A stretch of 45,749 nt of DNA from Acholeplasmataceae bacterium (GTDB taxonomy: Bacteria; Bacillota_I; Bacilli_A; Acholeplasmatales; Acholeplasmataceae), in assembly GCA_023264085.1 (NCBI GenBank), contig JALQTF010000058.1, forward strand, positions 1 to 45,749. The letters run 5' to 3'. The position numbers were made by a program, and so were the translations under genes. The notes beneath the pieces were generated by a model. It was not told where the DNA came from. It saw only the letters and a list, made by a program, of their open reading frames with translations, and made no database searches. Each line of letters begins with the position of its first letter. The stretch's first letter is position 1. This document shows positions 25,177 to 34,543 of this stretch, one piece after another.

Positions 25177-27075
25177 CAAATTCATACATAATGTTTTAAA
25201 TGCTTCTAAAGATAATGTTTCTTGTTGTTGTGACCCATAACGTCTTAAAGTGACGGTTTGTTGTTCAACTTCTTGGTCACCAAGCACTAAAGTAAATGGA
25301 ATCTTTTCTGTTTGAGCAGCACGGATTTTATATCCCATTTTTTCATTTCTAAGATCCAATTCAACTCTAAATGCAGACAGCGCTTGTTTGACTTCTTCAG
25401 CATAAGCTGCATGCAAGTCAAGATGCACTGGAATGATTTTTACTTGAGTTGGAGATAACCAAAATGGGAAAGCCCCTTTGTATTCTTCAATTAAATATGC
25501 AACGAATCGTTCCATTGTTGAAACAATCCCTCTATGGATGACGACTGGTCGGTGATTTCCTCCATCTTCTCCTACATACGTTAAATCAAATTTTTCAGGC
25601 AACAAGAAGTCCAATTGAATCGTTGATAATGTTTCTTCATGTCCTAATGCTGTTTTCACTTGAACATCTAGTTTAGGACCGTAAAACGCTGCTTCTCCTT
25701 TGGCTTCATAATATGGAATCTCTAATTCATCCATCGCTTCTTTCAACATTGATTCTGCTTTATTCCACATAACATCATCAGGATAATATTTTTCTTTATC
25801 TTCGTGATCACGATAACTTAAACGACATGTAAAATCGGTGATCTCAAAATCTTTATATACATCAAATAATAAGTAGGCCACGCGTTTAAATTCTTCTTTA
25901 ATTTGATCTGGTCTCACAAAAATATGGGCATCATTGAGTGTCATTTCTCTAACACGTTGAAGTCCTGATAGTGCACCACTTTTTTCATAACGATGCATCA
26001 TACCTAATTCTGCGATGCGAATTGGAAGTTCTTTATAACTATGGATGTCTTGTTTAAAGATTAACATATGATGTGGACAATTCATCGGTCTTAAAACGAG
26101 TAATTCACCATCGCCCATGTCCATTGGTGGAAACATATTTTCATGATAATGATCCCAATGTCCAGACGTTTTATACAAATCTACATTTGCCATAATAGGT
26201 GTATAAACATGATCATATCCTAAAGCAATTTCTTTATCGGTAATGTAGCGTTCGATCACGCGTCTTATGGTCGCACCTTTTTTTAACCAGAAGGGTAAAC
26301 CAGCACCTGCTTCTTTTGTTGTCATAAAAAGATTTTGTGCTTTACCAATTTTTCTATGATCACGAGCTTTTCTTTCTTCAAGTAATTGTAAATAATTTTG
26401 TAAATCCGCATCACTAAAAAATGCCGTTCCATAAATACGTGTTAGCATATCATTTTTGGCATCGCCTCTAAAATAAGCACCTGCTAAACTCAATAATTTG
26501 AAATGCTTAATCAGTCCGGTATGACTTACATGTCCACCACGACATAAATCGGTAAAATCCCCTTGAGTATAAAATGTTAGTTGGTCATCTTTGTATTGCT
26601 CAATAATATCTAATTTATATTTGTCATGTTTAAATATTGTTTTTGCTTCCTCATAAGATATTTCTTTTCTAACAATCGGTAAAGCTTGATCTTTAAATGT
26701 GTGCATCTTTTTTTCAATGCGTACTAAATCATCTTCGGTTAATTGATAGTCTGGTACTGAGACGTCATAATAAAATCCTTCATCAATGGCAGGTCCTACC
26801 CCAAAAAGGGCATTAGGAAATAATGATAAAACTGCTTGTGCGAGTAAGTGTGCAGCAGAATGTCTTAAAAAATATAAAGCTTCAGAATCTTTTTTTGTAA
26901 CGATTTTAAATGTCGCATCTGTAAAGAGTGGTCTTGAAAGTTCAATATATTGATTATTAATGATTGCACCAATGGCTTCTTTAGCTAAACTCTTTGAAAT
27001 AGATGAGGCAATCTCATAGACAGTCATACCATCTTCATATGTTTTGATACTTCCATCAGGAAATGTTAACTTCAT
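25162..27075 (-). CDS. thrS: Threonine--tRNA ligase
   Basis: A 637-residue enzyme with full domain order: N-terminal TGS domain (MKLTFPDGSIKTYEDGMTVYEIA), editing-type domain with LRHSAAHLLAQAV and FTDLCRGGHVSHTG, class II catalytic core with motif 2 around MMHRYEKSGALSGLQRVREM, the zinc ligands in RPMNCPHHMLI, YRDHEDKEKY and VVIHRGIVSTMERF, and the C-terminal anticodon-binding domain. It charges tRNA-Thr and edits Ser-tRNA. It lies downstream of dnaI as in Bacillus. GAGGAT is the ribosome site. The leader holds a terminator-like hairpin but no T-box. Confidence 0.98.
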   Translation of the reverse strand: MKLTFPDGSIKTYEDGMTVYEIASSISKSLAKEAIGAIINNQYIELSRPLFTDATFKIVTKKDSEALYFLRHSAAHLLAQAVLSLFPNALFGVGPAIDEGFYYDVSVPDYQLTEDDLVRIEKKMHTFKDQALPIVRKEISYEEAKTIFKHDKYKLDIIEQYKDDQLTFYTQGDFTDLCRGGHVSHTGLIKHFKLLSLAGAYFRGDAKNDMLTRIYGTAFFSDADLQNYLQLLEERKARDHRKIGKAQNLFMTTKEAGAGLPFWLKKGATIRRVIERYITDKEIALGYDHVYTPIMANVDLYKTSGHWDHYHENMFPPMDMGDGELLVLRPMNCPHHMLIFKQDIHSYKELPIRIAELGMMHRYEKSGALSGLQRVREMTLNDAHIFVRPDQIKEEFKRVAYLLFDVYKDFEITDFTCRLSYRDHEDKEKYYPDDVMWNKAESMLKEAMDELEIPYYEAKGEAAFYGPKLDVQVKTALGHEETLSTIQLDFLLPEKFDLTYVGEDGGNHRPVVIHRGIVSTMERFVAYLIEEYKGAFPFWLSPTQVKIIPVHLDLHAAYAEEVKQALSAFRVELDLRNEKMGYKIRAAQTEKIPFTLVLGDQEVEQQTVTLRRYGSQQQETLSLEAFKTLCMNLNMHL

Positions 27076-27091
27076 AAATATCCTCTTTCAT

Positions 27092-27122
27092 AAAAAAGAT
27101 GCCTTATCGATGGATAAGACAC
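27092..27122 (-). terminator. Hairpin plus U run in the thrS leader (attenuator or dnaI terminator)
   Basis: The minus-strand RNA GUGUCUUAUC / GAUAAGGCAU (ten pairs, two G-U) closes a CAUC tetraloop and is followed by C and six U's. It sits between a TATAAT on the minus strand at 27132-27127, whose predicted start is about 27120, and the thrS ribosome site. If that promoter is real, the hairpin is at the very 5' end of thrS mRNA; otherwise it terminates the dnaI transcript. Confidence 0.6.
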
Positions 27123-27152
27123 GCTTATTATAGCATAAAATAAGAACTTTTT

Positions 27153-27947
27153 CTATGATAACTTGACTAATTCTGTCATGTCACGAAGTCTTCTTATAAG
27201 CCTTGTTGCTTTCACTCTATTAATTTCATCATGCCCACTTGCAAGTGCGTCAACAAGTTGAGACATGGAATAATTAGAAGAAACATATATTGGTAAAGAT
27301 GCACTTAAACGATATTGAATGAGTGGCATCAATATTTCATCTCTAAACCATGGTGAATGAAATTCACCACCTAAGTCATCTAAAATTAAAATGGAAGTTT
27401 GTTTTAAGATGTTGATGCGTTTTTCTATAGTACCTTCATCTATACCTTGTTTAAAACCTCTAATTAAATCTGGTACATATGTAAAAATGACATCGATATC
27501 TTTTGCTGCATAATAAGCTGCAATTGCAGATAATAAGTAACTTTTTCCGGACCCGTATGGACCATGGATATACATTCCTTTTGTTGTTTTTTTATCCATA
27601 TACATTTGCACTGAAGTTTTGGCAATCTCTAAAGCTTTTTTCCTCATGTCAGAAGATTGATGAAACGCATCAAATGAAGCATCTTGTATATAAATATCAC
27701 TGTCAAATAATGATAAATATTGTCTGAGTTTTTGTTGTTTCACTTCATATGCTTTTTCTTTTGTAGGACGATACACAATTTCAATATAAGGTTCTTTGAT
27801 GAGTACGGGAATATATCCATCATATTCCTTTTGATCGTACTTATCCATTAAATATTGATAGACTTTTAATACATCGGTATCATCTAGTTTTAAATCTTTC
27901 GTTTCAGCATCATTTAATATAATTTCTCGCATGTCTAATAAAGTCAT
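27153..27947 (-). CDS. dnaI: Primosomal protein DnaI (helicase loader)
   Basis: A 264-residue AAA+ helicase loader. The N-terminal helicase-interaction region (about 1-100) is followed by Walker A MYIHGPYGSGKSYLLSAIAA, IFTYVPDLIRGFKQG, Walker B SILILDDLGGEFHSPW, sensor 1 IYVSSNYSMSQL, and an arginine-rich end RATRLIRRLRDM-like segment. It loads the DnaC-type replicative helicase together with DnaB and DnaD. B. subtilis DnaI has a zinc-binding N-terminal module; this protein has no cysteine at all, so that zinc site is lost. GAGGAGG precedes the ATG, which overlaps dnaB by four bases. Confidence 0.93.
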   Translation of the reverse strand: MTLLDMREIILNDAETKDLKLDDTDVLKVYQYLMDKYDQKEYDGYIPVLIKEPYIEIVYRPTKEKAYEVKQQKLRQYLSLFDSDIYIQDASFDAFHQSSDMRKKALEIAKTSVQMYMDKKTTKGMYIHGPYGSGKSYLLSAIAAYYAAKDIDVIFTYVPDLIRGFKQGIDEGTIEKRINILKQTSILILDDLGGEFHSPWFRDEILMPLIQYRLSASLPIYVSSNYSMSQLVDALASGHDEINRVKATRLIRRLRDMTELVKLS

Positions 27948-29098
27948 AAAGCGTCCTCCTCTTTTTTGAGTTCCGCTAAATAATCATCTAACCAATCAGG
28001 TTCAACAGAAACACGTACAGATTTCTTTATTTGTTTTTTCTGATATGTTGATTCTAATTTGGTTGTCATTTCAACAGCATCTTGAGATGTTGTTACACCT
28101 TTAGACATCCAATCTAGAAGTATTTTCTCTAAATAATTTAAATGAGGCAAAACCCCTTCTTTGCGTTTTAAAACAAAGACTAATAAAACATTAATAACAC
28201 CAAGCTCGATATGATTTCTTTCGACAAGTGATGTAATCGTATCTAGTGCAATGCCTTGATGATCAGACTTTCCATACTTTTGGATAATGTAAAGAGGAGA
28301 GATCTTGTTGTAGTCATTAAAAGGTTGTTCTTTTTTATCATCAATGGTTAAAATTTGATGTTGTTCAAAGTAACGTTTTGCAGCATTTTTGATTGCTTCA
28401 TTTTTAATAAGTTGCGTTGGATGTATCGATGTTATAATTTGGTTTAAATCTTCTTGATTCAATTGATAAATGAATACAAGATTTTCAATGAGTTGTCTTG
28501 TTGTTGATTTTAACAATGATGGTTTTTTATGAGCTGATGGTAGTTGGTCGACCCATGACTCATACGGAAAACGTGTTTTTAAAACTGATGCATGTACACC
28601 ACCATTCTCAAACAACGGTGTTTCAATCGATAGTTTTTTTACATGATCAACATCAAAGACATCATCATAGTGAATGTCTTTTCTTTGATAACCTATATAA
28701 GGTTGTAGCACTTTAAATTGATCAATAAGAAATGTTAATGTCGTGTTCCCAATTTTTTGTTCTAGCGTGATACCAAAAATCGTATCAGTTAAAAATTGCT
28801 TTGCAGTCATGGGTTTTTTGATTTGTAATAAAACATCATCTTTTGATTCAAATACATCTAATAGTGCGTGTGCTTGTAATTTATTACATGCATCATCCAA
28901 TTGATTTTTGGTGACCACAAGTAAGTTAAGTATCTCTTTTTCGGTGACAGAAATGACATCTTTTTGATATGTCAATGAAAAAATAAAATGATACAGTGAA
29001 AAAGCCACTTGACCAATCAGTGGTTGATATAAAAGTGATATAACTTTATGATCATGCCCAGATAAATCAATTGGGGCATATAATTTAAGTGTTGCCAT
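27944..29098 (-). CDS. dnaB: Replication initiation / membrane attachment protein DnaB (DnaD-family)
   Basis: A 384-residue protein with the Firmicutes DnaB N-terminus (HDHKVISLLYQPLIGQVAFSLYHF) and a DnaD-like C-terminal motif LNYLEKILLDWMSKGVTTSQD (about residues 322-342). It is shorter than B. subtilis DnaB (472). It assists loading of the replicative helicase at origins and restart sites and, in Bacillus, links the origin to the membrane. The gene sits between coaE (14-base overlap) and dnaI, the conserved order; nrdR, normally just upstream in Bacillus, is absent. Not to be confused with the E. coli DnaB helicase. Confidence 0.88.
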   Translation of the reverse strand: MATLKLYAPIDLSGHDHKVISLLYQPLIGQVAFSLYHFIFSLTYQKDVISVTEKEILNLLVVTKNQLDDACNKLQAHALLDVFESKDDVLLQIKKPMTAKQFLTDTIFGITLEQKIGNTTLTFLIDQFKVLQPYIGYQRKDIHYDDVFDVDHVKKLSIETPLFENGGVHASVLKTRFPYESWVDQLPSAHKKPSLLKSTTRQLIENLVFIYQLNQEDLNQIITSIHPTQLIKNEAIKNAAKRYFEQHQILTIDDKKEQPFNDYNKISPLYIIQKYGKSDHQGIALDTITSLVERNHIELGVINVLLVFVLKRKEGVLPHLNYLEKILLDWMSKGVTTSQDAVEMTTKLESTYQKKQIKKSVRVSVEPDWLDDYLAELKKEEDAL

Positions 29099-29687
29099 GA
29101 ATAATCAATTCTATTTCCTTTTCTAATGCTTGATAAAATGTTTCAAAGTTTAGTGTACTTGAAATGATATGAGATGTCTTCTTCATTTTAAGTGATTGAT
29201 CCATTTGCGAAGCAATTCTTGCTTCAGCTTGTTCTAATGTTAATCCTCTTTTTGTTAATCGATGCATTTGTATATCTTTCGGTACAGTGATTAAAATCAC
29301 TGCATCTAAATGCGTTTCGTAATGTGTTTCAAAAAGAAGCGGTATATCAATAATCACATGATGTGTTGATGCTTGGATGTGCTGTTCAATCGTTTCATAA
29401 ACTTTTGGATGAAGATATGCTTCAAGTGACTTTCGCATTGTTTCATCATTAAAAACATCTTGTTTAAATTGTTGTTGAATCACATTATCTTTGAGATCTA
29501 GATTAAATAATGCTGATAATTCTTGAATGATCTGGGGATCTTTCCATAGTTCATGCACGATTTCATCACTATCAATGATAGTAAATCCTTTAGCTTTTAA
29601 ATATGTTGTTGCTGTTGATTTACCACTTGCAATATTTCCTGTGATACCAATCTTAAGTTTATTTTTTTTGACAGGTTGGACAGACAT
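29085..29687 (-). CDS. coaE: Dephospho-CoA kinase
   Basis: About 200 residues from the ATG at 29687, preceded by GGAGGGAGAGGG, which decides this start over an upstream in-frame one. P-loop KIGITGNIASGKSTATTYL, then GFTIIDSDEIVHELW (Asp for magnesium/substrate), YLHPKVYETIE, IIDIPLLFETHYE, and the lid LTKRGLTLEQAEARIASQM. It performs the last step of coenzyme A synthesis. The first 29 bases lie within the end of mutM; the polA-mutM-coaE order is ancestral in Firmicutes. Confidence 0.95.
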   Translation of the reverse strand: MSVQPVKKNKLKIGITGNIASGKSTATTYLKAKGFTIIDSDEIVHELWKDPQIIQELSALFNLDLKDNVIQQQFKQDVFNDETMRKSLEAYLHPKVYETIEQHIQASTHHVIIDIPLLFETHYETHLDAVILITVPKDIQMHRLTKRGLTLEQAEARIASQMDQSLKMKKTSHIISSTLNFETFYQALEKEIELIIHGNT

Positions 29688-30465
29688 AAGTCCCTCTCCC
29701 TCCAACTTTAATTTTAATGATAGGGGTGTGACATATCTCACATGGTATGTCTTTTTTTGTATGTACTTTTAATTCGTTTTGAAATTTGCCATCAACACCA
29801 TGTGTTGCGTGATAAGTTCTAATCGTTGAACCGCCAAGTTCTGTTGCATATGATAAGACATTAATCGCGTGATAAATAATATGATTCACATCTTTTTTCG
29901 TCAGTCGATGACATTTTTTCTCTGGATGTATCCCTGCTCTAAACAGCGTCTCATCAACATAAATATTTCCAAGACCTGCGATAAGGTGTTGATCTAACAA
30001 CGCCATTTTTACTGGAATGGTTTTTTGTTTTAAACGTTTATATAATGTTAGGGGATCCGTATCTTTTGGTTCTTTTCCTAACAAGGAAAGCGGGGGTACG
30101 TCTAAATAGATGTTTTTATCGATGAGTTCAAATTTACCAAACTTTCTCGTATCATGATATGTGAGTGATTCTTGTGTATTTAAATCAAAAACAACATGTT
30201 CATGATTGGAAGGTAAACGCTTTTGATGGAGATAATATTTCCCTTCCATTCTAAGGTGAGAAATCATAACGTGATGATCTAAAACAAACACCAAATATTT
30301 ACCATATCTTAAAATATCATGAATCCACTGACCTATAATTTTTTTTTCAAAATCTTGGGTAATGACACAGTTAGACCAGTACACATGAACATCTGTGATC
30401 ATTTTTCCTAAGACAAGTGTTTTTAATGTACGTCTGACTGTTTCAACTTCAGGTAGTTCTGGCAT
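29659..30465 (-). CDS. mutM: Formamidopyrimidine-DNA glycosylase
   Basis: A 268-residue Fpg with the catalytic N-terminus MPELPEVETVRRTL (Pro2 is the Schiff-base nucleophile, Glu3 the acid), the lysine region around ISHLRMEGKYY, helix-two-turn-helix GLGNIYVDETLFRAGIHP, and the C-terminal zinc finger CEICHTPIIKIKVGGRGTYV followed by CPTC. It removes 8-oxoguanine and opened purines. The start shares one base with the polA stop (TAATG), so repair polymerase and glycosylase are made together. Confidence 0.97.
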   Translation of the reverse strand: MPELPEVETVRRTLKTLVLGKMITDVHVYWSNCVITQDFEKKIIGQWIHDILRYGKYLVFVLDHHVMISHLRMEGKYYLHQKRLPSNHEHVVFDLNTQESLTYHDTRKFGKFELIDKNIYLDVPPLSLLGKEPKDTDPLTLYKRLKQKTIPVKMALLDQHLIAGLGNIYVDETLFRAGIHPEKKCHRLTKKDVNHIIYHAINVLSYATELGGSTIRTYHATHGVDGKFQNELKVHTKKDIPCEICHTPIIKIKVGGRGTYVCPTCQKK

Positions 30466-33074
30466 TATTTTACCTCATACCATGTATGTCCCGTATCCAT
30501 TGAAATTTCTAACGAGACGCGCATATTGATGGCTTCTTTCATCGCTTCTTCTACGAATTTAGAGACTTTGTCAAGTTCATCTTCATAAACGTTTAATATC
30601 AATTCATCATGTACTTGTAAGATGAGTGATGAACGCATATGATGATCATTTAATTTACGATGTAATTCTATCATCGCAAGTTTAATAATATCTGCTGCAG
30701 AACCTTGAATCGGTGCATTCATTGCTGTTCTTTCACCAAATGCACGTTGCATAAAGACAGATGACTGGAGTTCTGGTATGTAACGTCTTCTTTTTAAAAT
30801 TGTTTCTACATACCCATTTTCTTTTGCAAAAGTCACGGTGTCTTCCATATACGATTTGATTTCTGGATAAATAGTTAAATACGTATCAATAAATTGCTGT
30901 GCTTCTTTTTGAGAAACATGAATGTCATCTGCAAGACTCCAAGCTGAAATACCATAAATGATGCCAAAATTCACCGCTTTAGCCTGTCTTCTTTGTTCTT
31001 TAGATACTTCATTGACATGAAACACTTTTTTCGCCGTTTGTTCATGGATGTCTTCACCGTTATTAAACGATTCAATGAGTGCAGTCACATTCGCAATATG
31101 TGCTAAAACACGCAATTCAATTTGTGAGTAATCTGCACCTAATAAGGTAGCACCTTTAGATGCATGAAAGATTTGACGAATCAGTCGACCTTCTTCAGTC
31201 CGAATCGGAATATTTTGTAAATTAGGGTCTGTAGAAGATAAGCGACCTGTTGTGGTAAGTGCTTGCATATAAATTGTATGAATTTTACCATCTTCTAGGA
31301 TATATGGTCTTAACCCTTCAATATACGTTGAATATAATTTTGTCACACTACGATAATTTAAAATATGTTCAATAATAGGATGATGCTTCTTTAATTTTTC
31401 TAAGACATCGACATTTGTTGAATAGCCTGTTTTTGTTTTCTTACTTGCAGGTAATCCTAAATGCTCAAATAATACCTCTCCGAGTTGTTTTGGAGATGCG
31501 ATATTAAATGTCATACCTGCAAGCTCATATATATTAGATTCTAACAATTCAATTTTGTTTTTTAATGTCTCACCCATTTGATTGAGCGTTTCGATATTGG
31601 CATCAATACCAGAAAATTCCATATCACCTAAAACAAAGGATAATGGCAGTTCTACATCATATAACAAGTGATATTGATTTTTATCTTGAAGCAGTTGGTC
31701 TTGTGTATCTTTTAAATCAATAATTGCTTTTGCTTTAGAGACGATATGTTGATGATGAGATAAATCTTCAGGAAGTCCTCGTTTGACTCCCTTACCATAA
31801 ATATCTTCTTCATACGCAACACCAACATAATCAAATGCTGATACAACACGGTTAAATTCTTCTTTACCTAAATGCGCGTTAATGATATAACTTGACAGTA
31901 ATAAATCAAATGTGATGCCTTTTAAATGAATCTTACGCCACTTAAAGAAGACATACATTGCTTTTGCATCATACACATATTTTGTGGTAGATGCATCTTC
32001 TAAAAATGTTTTGAATACAGATGAGGTCAATGCATATTCTGGATCTATATATAAATATGTCTCATCGAATGCAAGACCAATTCCCCAAAGGGATGCTTGG
32101 TGATAATTTGAGTCAGATAGTTCTACATGCATGGCACATACTTTTATGTCATAAGACTCAAAAGATGCATCATCATGAATGTTAACACATGTGAATGTTG
32201 TTGCTTTAGGTTCTTGAACGACTTTTTTAGCAAGCATATGAAGTTCATAGCGCTGTAGAAATTTAACTCTTTGATCTTGGTCAAGTGGTTTTCTAACGAT
32301 ATCTTTTACATCTAAATCAAGTTCCGCTTGTGTGTCAATGGTGACAAGCATTTTAGATAACAATGCAGAGTCTTTACCAGCTTTAATTTTTTCTGATAGT
32401 TTTCCCCCGATGTCATCTGCATGATTTAATACATTTTCTAATGTTTGATACGTTTTTAAAAGTTTAATCGCAGTTTTCTCACCAACACCAGGAATGCCTG
32501 GAATATTATCTGAAGGATCTCCCATAAGCCCTTTTAAATCAATCATTTGTTGATGAGAAAGCTCATAGGTCTCTAAGATTTTTTTTGGTGTATAATCATG
32601 CACTTCTTTCATCCCTTTTTTTAATAGATGAACCGTTACATGATCTGAAACAAGTTGAAGTAAATCTCGATCTGATGAATAAATATGCACATCATAACCT
32701 TCAAGTTTAGACAATGTACCAATGATATCATCTGCTTCATATCCAGCTTGTCTGTAATGTGTGATCCCCATCACATCTAAATAGTCGTTAATGATACTGA
32801 GTTGACTTGCAAGTTCTTCTGGCATTTTTGCACGACCAGCTTTATAGTCATCATACACAAGATGTCTTTTTGTTTTTTCTTTTGTGTCAAATGCAACTAA
32901 AATCATATCATCTTGATCTGTGACAATTTGTTCAAACATATTAATAAAAGCAAAAAGTGCATTCGTATATTCACCTTTAGACGTTTGCATCAAGGTTGCC
33001 CCTGGATACGCCGTTGCAAAGTATGCTCTAAAGACGATTGAATTTCCATCTACTAGGATTAGTTTTTTATTCAT
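30465..33074 (-). CDS. polA: DNA polymerase I (5' nuclease and polymerase; proofreading domain degenerate)
   Basis: About 869 residues from the ATG at 33074 (GTG at 33080 also possible; AGGTG favours the ATG). The 5' nuclease domain (1-290) has LILVDGNSIVFRAYF, GYEADDIIGTL, YSSDRDLLQL and MGDPSDNIPGIPGVG. In the 3'-5' exonuclease-like domain the usual D-x-E motif is replaced by CAMHVELSDS and the other acidic residues are not in place, as in Bacillus Pol I. The polymerase domain has LLGADYSQIELRVLAH, RRQAKAVNFGIIYGIS and LILQVHDELI. It fills gaps and removes RNA primers, and heads polA-mutM-coaE-dnaB-dnaI. Confidence 0.97.
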   Translation of the reverse strand: MNKKLILVDGNSIVFRAYFATAYPGATLMQTSKGEYTNALFAFINMFEQIVTDQDDMILVAFDTKEKTKRHLVYDDYKAGRAKMPEELASQLSIINDYLDVMGITHYRQAGYEADDIIGTLSKLEGYDVHIYSSDRDLLQLVSDHVTVHLLKKGMKEVHDYTPKKILETYELSHQQMIDLKGLMGDPSDNIPGIPGVGEKTAIKLLKTYQTLENVLNHADDIGGKLSEKIKAGKDSALLSKMLVTIDTQAELDLDVKDIVRKPLDQDQRVKFLQRYELHMLAKKVVQEPKATTFTCVNIHDDASFESYDIKVCAMHVELSDSNYHQASLWGIGLAFDETYLYIDPEYALTSSVFKTFLEDASTTKYVYDAKAMYVFFKWRKIHLKGITFDLLLSSYIINAHLGKEEFNRVVSAFDYVGVAYEEDIYGKGVKRGLPEDLSHHQHIVSKAKAIIDLKDTQDQLLQDKNQYHLLYDVELPLSFVLGDMEFSGIDANIETLNQMGETLKNKIELLESNIYELAGMTFNIASPKQLGEVLFEHLGLPASKKTKTGYSTNVDVLEKLKKHHPIIEHILNYRSVTKLYSTYIEGLRPYILEDGKIHTIYMQALTTTGRLSSTDPNLQNIPIRTEEGRLIRQIFHASKGATLLGADYSQIELRVLAHIANVTALIESFNNGEDIHEQTAKKVFHVNEVSKEQRRQAKAVNFGIIYGISAWSLADDIHVSQKEAQQFIDTYLTIYPEIKSYMEDTVTFAKENGYVETILKRRRYIPELQSSVFMQRAFGERTAMNAPIQGSAADIIKLAMIELHRKLNDHHMRSSLILQVHDELILNVYEDELDKVSKFVEEAMKEAINMRVSLEISMDTGHTWYEVK

Positions 33075-33093
33075 AAACACCTACTCATTTAAA

Positions 33094-33099
33094 ATTTTA
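33094..33099 (-). promoter_or_regulatory. polA: Extended -10 element of the polA promoter
   Basis: TGTTAAAAT on the minus strand is an extended -10 with TAAAAT at 33099-33094. Its predicted start, about 33087, leaves a short leader with AGGTG before the ATG. No U-tailed hairpin ends ffh in the gap 33075-33157, so polA may also be read from the ftsY operon. Confidence 0.45.
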
Positions 33100-33132
33100 A
33101 CATATCTTTCATCACTGTTTTTCCACGACTTA

Positions 33133-33141
33133 TGTGGATAA
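33133..33141 (-). promoter_or_regulatory. Single consensus DnaA box upstream of polA
   Basis: TTATCCACA on the minus strand (33141-33133) is an exact DnaA box. It is centred about 50 bases before the predicted polA start, between ffh and polA. It also forms part of a short TCCAC/GTGGA inverted repeat. A single box is not an origin. Confidence 0.4.
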
Positions 33142-33157
33142 CTCCAAAAAATAAAAG

Positions 33158-34543
33158 TCAATATTTAAATCGACCTTTATGTTTGCCTTTACCTTTTTTT
33201 ATTTTACTTGGTTGGAACTGATTTGGATTCATATTTGATATGTTTGAAGGATCCATTGACATCATTTGTTTCATCATCTTTTTTTGATTGTTAAATGCAT
33301 CTCTTAAACGATTGACAGCAGCCACTGAAAGCCCGCTCCCTTTTGCGATACGTTCTCTTCTTTTAGAGGATTGATCAATTAATAATGGATCTTTTCTTTC
33401 TTTTAATGTCATCGAATCAATAAGCACTGACATTTCTTTTAAAGGTTTATCATCGATATTTGAAGCTTGTTTAGATAGTCCAGGAATAAGTCCCATGACT
33501 TTTTGAATGGATCCCATACGCTTAATCATTTTAAATTGTTTTTTTAAATCATTATAGTTAAACGTATTGTTTTGAATTTTTGACATTAAGTCTTTAGCAT
33601 CATCTTCTGATATTGCTTCTGATGCTTTTTCAACAAGACTCATCATATCACCCATGCCTAAAATACGTGATGCCATGCGATCAGGATGAAAGATTTCTAA
33701 TGTTTCAATTTTTTCGCCAGTGGCTTGATATTTAATCGGAATGGATGCAACACTTGAAATCGAAAGTGCGGCACCACCTCTTGTATCACCATCTAATTTG
33801 GTAATAATCGCTCCGGTGGCTTGAATATGATCATGAAAGTTTTTCGCAGTGATGGCTGCATCTTGACCCGTCATCGCATCTACAGTCAGTAATATTTCTG
33901 TTGGAGATGCAATTGATTTAATCATTTTTAACTCATCTAATAATGCTGTATCGATGGAAAGACGTCCCGCGGTATCGATTAATACAACATCATACTGGTG
34001 ATCTTTTGCATATGCTAATGCTTCTTTAACAATGACAGATACATCGATCTGACCTTTTTCAAAAACATCTACTTGAATACTTTGACCTAAAACTTTTAGT
34101 TGATCAATCGCTGCAGGACGATAAATGTCTGCAGCAACTAATAATACTTTTTTGTTTTCAGATGCTTTGATTGTTTTTGCAAGTTTTGCGATCGATGTTG
34201 TTTTACCTGAACCTTGTAATCCAATGAGCATCATGACAGTAAGTCCAGATGGTTGATAGGATATATAAGAAGTCTTTTCACCAAGGATACTCACTAATGT
34301 ATCATTGACAACTTTTGCAACTTGTTGACCAGGATTTAATCCTTTGATAATTTTCTCGCCAAGTGCGTTTTCTTTTACTTGATCTGTAAAGGATTTAATG
34401 ACACTTAAATGCACATCTGCTTCTAACAGTGCGCGTCTAATTTCTTTTAATGTACTTGTAATATCCTCTTCATTTAAATAACCTTTTCCTGATAATCTTC
34501 TCAAGGCCATTTGTAAACGAGAACTCAATGTTGTTTCAAACAT
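33158..34543 (-). CDS. ffh: Signal recognition particle protein Ffh (SRP54)
   Basis: A 461-residue SRP54 GTPase. The N domain helical bundle starts MFETTLSSRLQMALRRLSGKG, then G1 MLIGLQGSGKTTSIAKLA (about residues 106-123), G3 VLIDTAGRLSIDTAL, G4 IITKLDGDTRGGAALS, and a methionine-rich M domain (KKMMKQMMSMDPSNIS) with a basic tail. It binds 4.5S-type RNA and signal sequences and docks with FtsY. The SRP RNA gene is not in this window. The start shares one base with the ylxM stop. Confidence 0.98.
   Translation of the reverse strand: MFETTLSSRLQMALRRLSGKGYLNEEDITSTLKEIRRALLEADVHLSVIKSFTDQVKENALGEKIIKGLNPGQQVAKVVNDTLVSILGEKTSYISYQPSGLTVMMLIGLQGSGKTTSIAKLAKTIKASENKKVLLVAADIYRPAAIDQLKVLGQSIQVDVFEKGQIDVSVIVKEALAYAKDHQYDVVLIDTAGRLSIDTALLDELKMIKSIASPTEILLTVDAMTGQDAAITAKNFHDHIQATGAIITKLDGDTRGGAALSISSVASIPIKYQATGEKIETLEIFHPDRMASRILGMGDMMSLVEKASEAISEDDAKDLMSKIQNNTFNYNDLKKQFKMIKRMGSIQKVMGLIPGLSKQASNIDDKPLKEMSVLIDSMTLKERKDPLLIDQSSKRRERIAKGSGLSVAAVNRLRDAFNNQKKMMKQMMSMDPSNISNMNPNQFQPSKIKKGKGKHKGRFKY

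Noticed and set aside
27076..27152. Possible T-box leader for thrS
   Set aside because: Only 77 bases are available and no T-box sequence or specifier stem is visible; only one short hairpin exists.
33133..33141. Replication origin
   Set aside because: One DnaA box only, no box cluster, no AT-rich unwinding element and no dnaA or dnaN gene nearby.
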